DNA of 5,011 nucleotides, taken from NCBI GenBank assembly GCA_030150795.1, contig JASLFF010000722.1:1-5011 (forward strand), in the 5' to 3' direction. This DNA is from Terriglobales bacterium. GTDB taxonomy: Bacteria; Acidobacteriota; Terriglobia; Terriglobales; Gp1-AA117. The position numbers and the translations under genes are program-made. Under the pieces are notes generated by a model. That model was not told the DNA's origin and did no database searches. It saw only the letters and a list, made by a program, of their open reading frames with translations. Shown here in pieces: positions 1 through 5,011 of the stretch; the first letter of the stretch is position 1; every line of letters starts with the position of its first letter.

Positions 1-92
1 ACGTCCATGATGTCAAAACCGTAAACATAGCCTGACCGGATGGTTTGCAGGATCAGCGCCGATGTGTGAGAAATTCTTGCCGCGGTTTCCAT
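1..92 (-). CDS. PadR-family transcriptional regulator, N-terminal fragment
   Basis: Read on the minus strand, an ATG at 92-90 opens a frame that stays open for 30 codons to the window edge. It begins METAARISHTSALILQTIRS and continues GYVYGFDIMD. The pattern ALILQ-x-I-x-S-G-Y-x-Y-G-F-D-I-M-D is the first helix and turn of the PadR winged-helix domain (family knowledge). PadR proteins are usually small cytoplasmic dimeric repressors that release DNA on binding a ligand, and they often sit beside the efflux genes they control. This gene is divergent from an ABC exporter pair, with 177 bases between the two start codons, which fits that arrangement. There is no strong Shine-Dalgarno sequence before the ATG. 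Only the first third or so of a typical PadR protein is present, so the effector domain cannot be judged. The family call is fairly secure. The target is inferred. Confidence 0.68.
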   Translation of the reverse strand, partial: METAARISHTSALILQTIRSGYVYGFDIMD

Positions 93-108
93 AGTCGGAA
101 TGCAACCC

Positions 109-137
109 TATGTAGTATTCTTTATATGTAGTATTCT
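109..137. promoter_or_regulatory. Tandem 13-bp direct repeat, candidate PadR operator
   Basis: The 13-mer TATGTAGTATTCT occurs twice without mismatch, at 109-121 and 125-137, so the copies are offset by 16 bases. It lies between the divergent regulator and exporter genes, 17 bases upstream of the regulator's ATG. Each copy contains ATGT (ACAT on the other strand), the core seen in described PadR operators. The AT-rich block stands out from the GC-rich surroundings and probably overlaps the promoters. The repeat is directly visible. Its role as a binding site for the regulator encoded at 1-92 is inference. I could not place a convincing -35/-10 pair on either strand here. Confidence 0.5.
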
Positions 138-258
138 CGTATAGCACGCCTTACACCCTGATTTTACCGGAATCCCTTCGGCCCCGCACAGGAATATTTG
201 TCGCCATAAACGGGAACCCGCAAGCGCAGTGCGGTGTCTTTTCCCGGATGGCGCTAAT

Positions 259-262
259 GAGG
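259..262 (+). promoter_or_regulatory. Ribosome binding site for the ABC ATPase
   Basis: GAGG sits 7 bases before the ATG at 270. It supports that start over the out-of-frame ATG at 248. Confidence 0.5.
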
Positions 263-269
263 CGACCTT

Positions 270-1037
270 ATGCTTGAAGCAATCGGTCTTACCAAGTGTT
301 ACGCCAGCATACCCGCCGTCAGCCAGGTGAGCTTTACCGTCCGCCCCGGTGAAATTCTGGGCTACCTGGGGCCGAACGGCTCAGGCAAAAGCACTACGGT
401 AAAGATGATTACCGGCCTGATGGAGCCCACCCGAGGCAAAGTGCTCTTCCATGGCAGCAACATCAAAGATGATCTGCCGGGTTACAAGAAGGTGCTGGGT
501 TACGTGCCTGAGGAAGCCCTGCTCTATCCCTACATGACGGGATGGGAATACCTGGAGTTTGTGGGGATATTGCGCGGGATGGAGCAAAAGCAGCTTCGCA
601 AGCGTGCCTACGCGCTGCTGGAACTGTTCCTGCTGTTTCCTTTTCGCCACGCCACAATGGCGTCGTATTCAAAAGGCATGCGGCAACGCATTCTGTTGAT
701 CGCCGCGCTGATGCACGATCCTGAAATCCTGGTGTTCGATGAGCCGCTTTCCGGCCTGGACGTGACCTCCGCCATGATCTTCAGAAAAGTGGTGAAGTCG
801 CTGAGTGAGCAGGGCAAGATCATTTTGTATTGCTCGCACGTGCTTGAGGTGGTGGAAAAACTCTGCTCCCATCTGCTGATCCTGAACAAAGGAACCGTAG
901 CGGCGCATGGGTCTGTCAACGAAGTGAGCAGGATGACCGGGCTTGCTACACTGGAGGATTCCTTCTCTCATCTGGTCAAGGAGCAGGACGCCGAGCAGAT
1001 TGCCCATGACATAGTGGAAGTGATGGCCGCGCCGTGA
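270..1037 (+). CDS. ABC-2-type exporter, ATP-binding subunit
   Basis: This 255-residue cytoplasmic ATPase should power the membrane protein encoded directly downstream. The motifs occur in the normal order: Walker A GPNGSGKST at residues 34-42; a Q-loop region GYVPEE at about 77-82, where the usual glutamine is glutamate, as is common in this exporter subgroup; signature YSKGMRQR at 133-140 in place of LSGGQ; Walker B ILVFDEP at 153-159 with catalytic Glu158; D-loop SGLD at 161-164; and the switch histidine at 190 in CSHVLE. The SKGMRQR signature is typical of ABC-2 (drug, polysaccharide or antibiotic-type) exporters. The length is somewhat short of those with a long C-terminal extension, and all ATPase elements are intact. 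The stop codon overlaps the next start by 4 bases (GTGA), implying translational coupling. Expression is probably controlled from the repeat-bearing region upstream. The transported substrate cannot be deduced. Confidence 0.93.
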   Translation: MLEAIGLTKCYASIPAVSQVSFTVRPGEILGYLGPNGSGKSTTVKMITGLMEPTRGKVLFHGSNIKDDLPGYKKVLGYVPEEALLYPYMTGWEYLEFVGILRGMEQKQLRKRAYALLELFLLFPFRHATMASYSKGMRQRILLIAALMHDPEILVFDEPLSGLDVTSAMIFRKVVKSLSEQGKIILYCSHVLEVVEKLCSHLLILNKGTVAAHGSVNEVSRMTGLATLEDSFSHLVKEQDAEQIAHDIVEVMAAP

Positions 1038-2782
1038 TCACCGCTGCTCGTGAAGCCCTGCACAAGCGCTGGACGCGCCTGCTGGAACGCCCATTCTGTC
1101 GGTTGGCAGCGCATTTTGGCATGAAGCTGTTCTCCGGCAGCGGAGAAGGCGGTCTTGAACTCGGGGCCGGCACAGTGCTGGCGCTGCTTGCCGCTCCCGG
1201 CGCTTTCATTTCCATTATGCTGCTGGATAAGTACTCCGGCTTGCTGCGCTTTCTCCGCGGCAATCACCACTTTGATCCTTATGCCACTTCCGTGCCCGAC
1301 CAGTATTTCTTTCTCACCTTCTCTATGGCCATCACTGGAATTGTGACAGTCCTTAAGTGGGACAATATCTTTCCTGACCGGCGGGATTACATGAACCTTG
1401 CGCCTCTGCCGATCGCAACCCGCCAGATATTTCTCGCCAATGTCGCGGCTATTGTTTTGATTGCCGTGGCTTTTGCGGTGGACGTGAATGCCGTTTCATC
1501 CCTCTTTTTCCCCATGGTGGTGACCATGGAAGAGCCAAAGTTCGCTGCTTACGTACAATTTGCGCACGCTCATTTTGCCGGAGTTCTGCTGGCCAGCCTG
1601 TTTGTGTCATTTGCCCTTTTCGCGCTGATCGGCACGCTGATGGTGTTGCTGCCGGATAGCATTTTTCGCCGGATTTCAATTTATGTCCGCGTGCTGGTAG
1701 TGGTCTTGCTGCTGGGCCTGCTGTGCTCGACTTTTGCCGTCGCGCCTTTGCTGAGCACGCTTCACGCCGGTGCTCCTTCATTCCTGCGATGGCTGCCGCC
1801 AGTCTGGTTTCTGGGCTTATCGCGGACAATCCTTGGTAAGGCCGATGCGGCCATGACGCAGATGGGAATAGTTGGCCTTTGGGCCGTGATTGCCGTGGCT
1901 ATTCTTGCTCCGCTGGTTTATGTGCTGAGCTATTACCGCTATTTCATACGCATCCCGGAAACGCTGGACACCACGTTGAGAAGCCGAGCGCCTCGAATTT
2001 TGTTTCCCATGCGAATGATGGATCTGTTTGTTTTGCGATCAGCTTACGAGCGCGCAACGTATCGCTTCGCCATGAAGACCCTATTGCGAAATGACCGCCA
2101 TTCTCTCATCTTCGGCGGCTTTGCCGGACTGGGCATCGTAATCGCTTCACAAACACTGCTTTCCGCCGTGAACGAAAAAGCCGGCGCAGTGCCAAGCGCG
2201 GCAATGATTTCAGTGCCTTTTACACTGGCGTATTTTTTGATTTGCGGCCTGCGCTTTGTTTTTGATCTGCCTGCGGAACTGCGGGCCAATTGGGTACATC
2301 GCGCCATTCTGGACTCCGAACAACAAGCGCCTGCCGACGCGGCCAGCAAAGTGGTCTTGACGTTTGTCCTGCCCTGGATTCTTTTGGTCTGCCTGCCGCT
2401 GTATGTGTATGACTGGGGATGGCCGGTGGGGCTTGCGCTCGCCGCAGTGTTGATATCCGGATGCTACCTGCTTGCGGACATTCTGCTGCGGCGGTTCGCC
2501 AAAATACCGTTTGCCTGTGCTTACCCGGCATGGAAGCAGAGCGCTACCGTGATTGTCCTGTTCTATGTCCTGGGCTTGTGGGCATTTGCATCGCTCTTGC
2601 CCAGACTGGAGCATGCGCTATTGCTGAAGAGTGTCTGGTATCTCTGGGGGCTTGTGCTCATCCTTCAAGTCGTCCGGCTGGTCCTGCGCAGGTTGCGCGA
2701 TGATGATCCCATGTCGCACACACTCGTCTTTGAGGAAGCACCCGACTCTCCCTTTGAGCTGTTGAACCTTTCTGGGCAATGA
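1034..2782 (+). CDS. Large polytopic membrane protein, probable ABC exporter permease
   Basis: This 582-residue inner-membrane protein is probably the transmembrane partner of the ATPase just upstream. It starts at a GTG that overlaps the ATPase stop codon. The nearest purine-rich stretch (GGAAG, 1016-1020) is too far away for a good ribosome site, so coupled translation is likely. By eye there are about 12 hydrophobic segments, near residues 44-64, 91-108, 131-150, 180-206, 216-238, 278-300, 357-377, 387-409, 440-458, 462-484, 503-521 and 532-550, plus a charged loop at about 302-356 and a polar C-terminal tail. After the second segment, WDNIFPDRRDY and LAPLPIATRQIF (residues 109-133) resemble the coupling-helix region of ABC-2 permeases (LPVSRRQI-type). 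FDLPAELRANWVHR at 410-423 occupies a similar place in the second half. I do not recognise a named family. The permease role rests on context and this resemblance. A length of about 580 residues is roughly twice a standard six-helix ABC-2 permease. Confidence 0.78.
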   Translation: MITAAREALHKRWTRLLERPFCRLAAHFGMKLFSGSGEGGLELGAGTVLALLAAPGAFISIMLLDKYSGLLRFLRGNHHFDPYATSVPDQYFFLTFSMAITGIVTVLKWDNIFPDRRDYMNLAPLPIATRQIFLANVAAIVLIAVAFAVDVNAVSSLFFPMVVTMEEPKFAAYVQFAHAHFAGVLLASLFVSFALFALIGTLMVLLPDSIFRRISIYVRVLVVVLLLGLLCSTFAVAPLLSTLHAGAPSFLRWLPPVWFLGLSRTILGKADAAMTQMGIVGLWAVIAVAILAPLVYVLSYYRYFIRIPETLDTTLRSRAPRILFPMRMMDLFVLRSAYERATYRFAMKTLLRNDRHSLIFGGFAGLGIVIASQTLLSAVNEKAGAVPSAAMISVPFTLAYFLICGLRFVFDLPAELRANWVHRAILDSEQQAPADAASKVVLTFVLPWILLVCLPLYVYDWGWPVGLALAAVLISGCYLLADILLRRFAKIPFACAYPAWKQSATVIVLFYVLGLWAFASLLPRLEHALLLKSVWYLWGLVLILQVVRLVLRRLRDDDPMSHTLVFEEAPDSPFELLNLSGQ

Positions 2783-2795
2783 CCAGAAAATAAAT

Positions 2796-2814
2796 TCCTT
2801 GAAATGCTCAAGGA
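2796..2814 (+). other. Perfect 7-bp hairpin after the exporter operon
   Basis: TCCTTGA at 2796-2802 is perfectly complemented by TCAAGGA at 2808-2814 across a 5-base loop, starting 13 bases after the permease stop codon. No T-run follows, so it is not a classical intrinsic terminator. It could be a weak terminator or an mRNA 3'-end stabiliser. The position is suggestive, but the structure is short and could be chance. Confidence 0.3.
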
Positions 2815-2827
2815 TGTCCGATCACTA

Positions 2828-2833
2828 TTGACA
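2828..2833 (+). promoter_or_regulatory. Possible -35 box for the nuclease gene
   Basis: A perfect TTGACA lies 54 bases before the nuclease ATG at 2888. No good -10 hexamer is found 16-18 bases downstream; the nearest AT-rich match, CAAAAT at 2846-2851, is too close. It is recorded only because the gap between the exporter and nuclease genes should hold a promoter if the nuclease is transcribed on its own. Confidence 0.2.
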
Positions 2834-2877
2834 CAGAGCCAAACCCAAAATCCCCTGCGCCAAGTTGCGCCTTTTGC

Positions 2878-2883
2878 AAGGAG
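2878..2883 (+). promoter_or_regulatory. Strong ribosome binding site that sets the nuclease start
   Basis: AAGGAG is followed by a 4-base spacer and the ATG at 2888. It is the best Shine-Dalgarno match seen before any gene in the window. It favours this start over the in-frame upstream ATG at 2804, which would add 28 polar residues ahead of the signal peptide. Confidence 0.65.
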
Positions 2884-2887
2884 TCTT

Positions 2888-3841
2888 ATGTCAAAGTTGC
2901 GTCCACTCATCGCCGTTACGCTGTGCCTTTGTATTTTCAGCTCAACTTCCCAGGCATGGTTTGGATTCGGCCACATGGCCGTGGCCTATGTGGCGTATCA
3001 GAAACTTACGCCGGAAAAGCGGACCCGCGTCGCGCAGCTGCTCAAGAAGAATCCTTATTACAAAACGAAGTGGAAGGCGATGATTCCCCAAAACACGCCC
3101 GCCGACCAGCAGGACATGATGTATTTCATGATCGCAGCCACATGGCCGGACGCGATCAAAGACAAGAATTCAGGCTACATCTCTGATGGACCCGACGGCG
3201 GGAACCGTCCTCCGGCCGGCTCCGAAGCGTCGCAGAACATTGGTTATAGCGACAAAAACATGCACAAATACTGGCACTTTGTGGATACTCCGTTCACGCA
3301 GGATGGAACGAAGCCGCTGCCGGCAATTCCGCATCCGAATGCCGAGAGTGAAATAGCCGTTCTGCGGCACACGCTGGCATCCAGCAAGGCTGACAAGCTG
3401 AAGTCCTACGATCTGGTGTGGCTCCTTCACCTGGTAGGCGACGTTCACCAGCCGCTGCATTCATCCACACGCGTTGGCTCCGCTGATCTACAAGGCGATA
3501 ACGGCGGCAACAACGTCAAACTAAACGATCCCAGCAAGGAATTACATGCTTTCTGGGACGGCCTGCCGGGAGATAGCTCGAATGTGACAGATGTAATTGC
3601 CTACGGAAAGACACTCACGGCTGCTGATCCCTTGCTGGCCCAGAAGTCAGCTGCGGCCGACTGGATCAATGAGAGCTTTGATATCGCGGAGACAACGGTT
3701 TATTCGGCCCCAATCGGTACGGGCGATGGCCCTTTTACCATTACGCAGGCATATAAGGACAACGCCCAGAAGATCGCCGCTGAAAGAGTGGAGCTGGCAG
3801 GTGAGCGCCTGGCCAACCTGATCAACAACGAACTCAAGTAG
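2888..3841 (+). CDS. Secreted S1/P1-type zinc-dependent nuclease
   Basis: From the ATG at 2888 the product is 317 residues. Residues 1-23 form a Sec signal peptide with a basic start (MSKLRP), a hydrophobic core and a cleavage site TSQA before Trp24. S1/P1 nucleases use the free amino group of an N-terminal tryptophan to bind zinc, so cleavage here would give a correct mature enzyme. All nine expected zinc ligands can be placed: Trp24, His29 (WFGFGH), Asp88 (ATWPD), His130 (YWHFVD), His181, Asp185 and His191 (HLVGDVHQPLH), His220 and Asp224 (ELHAFWD). Spacings match P1 nuclease except between Asp88 and His130, where a Gly/Pro-rich insertion lengthens the loop. The family hydrolyses single-stranded DNA, RNA and 3'-nucleotides, and some members cleave phospholipids. 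This enzyme should act in the periplasm or outside the cell, probably in nutrient scavenging. A start at 2804 is possible but would bury the signal peptide. No functional tie to the upstream exporter is evident. Confidence 0.93.
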   Translation: MSKLRPLIAVTLCLCIFSSTSQAWFGFGHMAVAYVAYQKLTPEKRTRVAQLLKKNPYYKTKWKAMIPQNTPADQQDMMYFMIAATWPDAIKDKNSGYISDGPDGGNRPPAGSEASQNIGYSDKNMHKYWHFVDTPFTQDGTKPLPAIPHPNAESEIAVLRHTLASSKADKLKSYDLVWLLHLVGDVHQPLHSSTRVGSADLQGDNGGNNVKLNDPSKELHAFWDGLPGDSSNVTDVIAYGKTLTAADPLLAQKSAAADWINESFDIAETTVYSAPIGTGDGPFTITQAYKDNAQKIAAERVELAGERLANLINNELK

Positions 3842-3851
3842 TGGCGATGTC

Positions 3852-4928
3852 CTAGCCGTTCATGTGCAGCTTGTCGCGCTTGCGGCGGTCTGTGCGCGCA
3901 AACTCGATAATTTCCGCGATCATGTCCGCATAGGAGCGGCCCGACTTTTTTGCCGCCATAAAAAACTCTGAATTGCTGGAAAGCCACGGATTAGGATTGG
4001 CCTCAATCACGTAGACTTTTCCTTTGTCCGTGAGCCGCATATCGATGCGACCGTAATCGCGCAGCTTGAGAATGCGATACGTGGTGAGCGCGGTGCTGGA
4101 AAGCAGCTCTTGTGTTTCTTCGTCCAGACCTTCCACCGGCGCAGACTTGGTGAGCTTGTAAGCTTCGCTGTCTTTCTCCCACTTTACTTCCATGCCGGCC
4201 ACCTTGGGCATGCCTTCAGGGAGCTTTGAGAGGTCAAGCTCCACCAGTGGCAGCACTTCAGGATTCTGGTTGCCAAGAATGCCGGCGTAAATTTCGCGGC
4301 CTTCAATGTACTCTTCAATCAGCGCGGGCGAATTGAATTCTTCCTGGACGTAGTGGATGCGCTCCATCAACTCTTTCACGCTGCCCACCACCGCGCCCTG
4401 GTCGATGCCGAGCGATCCATCTTCGGCTTCCGGCTTCACGATCAAGGGGAAAGAGATTTCCTGTGAATGGTCAAGCTTGCCCTGATAGCAGGTGGCAAAG
4501 TATGGCGTGCGGATGTTGTAAAACTGAAATAGCTTCTTGGCCAAGCCCTTGTCCTGCGCCAGATAAAGCCCCTGTGGCCCCGCGCCGGTATAAGGACGGC
4601 CCAGCAAATCCAGAAATGCCGCGACGTGCATTTCCATGGTGTCGTCGCCAGCGTAGGATTCCACAATGTTGAAGAACAGGTCAGTCTCCTGCTTGGCCAG
4701 CGCCAGCAGGGATTTATCTTCTCCATCCAGCATCATGTAGCTGGGCTCATGGCCAAGCTTTTCCAGTGCTTCAAAAATCTCTTCGCGGTCGTGCTTCTCT
4801 CTCTTCTTGCGCCGCTTCTTGGCGCCGCGCTTTTTCTTTTCCGGCTCTGGAGCGACTTCTTCTTCCTCGTCTCCCCAGCTTTCGTAAAGCACCGTGATTT
4901 TCAATTTACTGTCCATATTGGTTCCCAT
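3852..4928 (-). CDS. ATP-grasp ligase related to D-alanine-D-alanine ligase
   Basis: This 358-residue cytoplasmic protein has the ATP-grasp fold. Ddl-like blocks are NIVESYAGDDTMEMHVAAFL at 87-106, PYTGAG at 112-117, QDKGLAKK with Lys127 at 125-132, the ATP-binding strand and loop PLIVKPEAEDGSLGI with Lys165 at 161-175, the hinge LIEEYIEGREI at 203-213, and GRIDMRL to IEANPNP at 293-314. Asp296, Glu309 and Asn311 match the Mg2+ ligands of E. coli DdlB, with the same 13-residue spacing between the first two. The family activates a carboxylate as acyl phosphate and joins it to an amine. The Ddl N-terminal motif GGxSxEREVS is absent; residues 20-50 are instead a highly charged segment. The Ddl PGMTSHS substrate loop reads PWLSSNS. 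The substrate is therefore probably not D-Ala plus D-Ala, and a ddl symbol is not justified. The ATG at 4916 (Met5), preceded by a weak GGGAA, is an equally plausible start. The gene is convergent with the nuclease, 10 bases apart. Confidence 0.88.
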   Translation of the reverse strand: MGTNMDSKLKITVLYESWGDEEEEVAPEPEKKKRGAKKRRKKREKHDREEIFEALEKLGHEPSYMMLDGEDKSLLALAKQETDLFFNIVESYAGDDTMEMHVAAFLDLLGRPYTGAGPQGLYLAQDKGLAKKLFQFYNIRTPYFATCYQGKLDHSQEISFPLIVKPEAEDGSLGIDQGAVVGSVKELMERIHYVQEEFNSPALIEEYIEGREIYAGILGNQNPEVLPLVELDLSKLPEGMPKVAGMEVKWEKDSEAYKLTKSAPVEGLDEETQELLSSTALTTYRILKLRDYGRIDMRLTDKGKVYVIEANPNPWLSSNSEFFMAAKKSGRSYADMIAEIIEFARTDRRKRDKLHMNG

Positions 4929-4978
4929 GCAGATTGTTTGTCTGGCGGATTAATCTTGCAATCAACTCCAGGCATTTC

Positions 4979-5011
4979 ATGTCTGAACAAACTTTCCCCG
5001 CGTCACGTAAT
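4979..5011 (+). CDS. Possible 5' end of a divergent gene
   Basis: An ATG at 4979 opens 11 codons (MSEQTFPASRN) to the window edge, with a weak AGG six bases upstream. The composition and position, divergent from the ATP-grasp gene with a 50-base gap, are compatible with a real gene start. Eleven codons are too few to name a product or exclude chance. The opposite strand is also open here in one frame (about 5010 to 4905), so either reading could be spurious. Confidence 0.25.
   Translation, partial: MSEQTFPASRN

Noticed and set aside
139..145. GTATAGC as a -10 box for the exporter operon.
   Set aside because: No acceptable -35 hexamer lies 16-18 bases upstream (the sequence there is ATTCTT-like), so a promoter cannot be assigned here.
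218..241. Small hairpin CCGCA/TGCGG (218-222 and 230-234) followed by TGTCTTTT in the exporter leader, resembling an attenuator.
   Set aside because: The stem is only five base pairs and the T-run is interrupted. No leader peptide or alternative pairing was found, so chance is the simpler explanation.
463..1007. Several 60-110 codon open frames opposite or out of frame with the ABC ATPase gene.
   Set aside because: They lie wholly inside a gene with intact ATPase motifs, show no recognisable domains, and have the compositional look of shadow frames.
1449..2614. Minus-strand and alternate-frame open frames of up to 134 codons inside the permease gene.
   Set aside because: Their translations are rich in Arg, Gln, Ser and Pro with no domain-like pattern, while the plus-strand frame gives a coherent membrane protein.
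3852..4928. Naming the ATP-grasp gene ddl.
   Set aside because: The ATP and Mg sites match Ddl, but the N-terminal GGxSxEREVS motif and the PGMTSHS substrate loop are not conserved, so the substrate is uncertain.
4932..4963. GATTG (4932-4936) and CAATC (4959-4963) flanking the palindrome GATTAATC (4948-4955) as an operator upstream of the ATP-grasp gene.
   Set aside because: The arms are short, the centres of the two symmetries do not coincide, and such matches are expected by chance in an AT-rich spacer.

Overview
The window looks like chromosomal DNA from a moderately GC-rich soil-type bacterium. The style of the genes (a PadR-type regulator with a TSALILQTIRSGYVYGFDIMD-like start, a large non-classical ABC permease, an S1/P1 nuclease and a Ddl-like ATP-grasp protein) resembles Acidobacteriota such as the Koribacter/Terriglobia group. 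That assignment is inferred from remembered protein style, not from a search. There are no RNA genes, insertion sequences, CRISPR arrays or phage genes.

Layout. At the left edge (1-92, minus strand) is the 5' end of a probable PadR-family repressor. It reads out of the window and is divergent from the next gene. The intergenic region (93-269) carries a perfect 13-bp direct repeat at 109-121 and 125-137, a plausible PadR operator. Two plus-strand genes follow with a 4-base overlap: an ABC ATPase (270-1037) and a 582-residue polytopic membrane protein (1034-2782, GTG start). Together they form a complete ABC-2-type exporter cassette, probably controlled by the divergent regulator. After a 105-base gap comes a secreted S1/P1-type zinc nuclease (2888-3841, plus strand). 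It keeps all nine zinc ligands, including the tryptophan expected at the mature N-terminus. It meets a convergent minus-strand ATP-grasp ligase (3852-4928) with only 10 bases between the stop codons. At the right edge a short plus-strand reading frame from 4979 may be the start of another, divergent gene.

How they work together. The regulator, operator, ATPase and permease form one plausible module: a ligand-responsive repressor controlling an exporter of unknown substrate. The nuclease (probably nucleic-acid or phosphate scavenging outside the cytoplasm) and the ATP-grasp protein (an ATP-dependent carboxylate ligase related to D-Ala-D-Ala ligase, but without its N-terminal substrate motif) show no clear functional link to that module. 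The least ordinary items are the permease, which may be two ABC-2-like halves in one chain, and the strongly charged insertion in the ATP-grasp protein. I see no clear evidence of a wholly new system.
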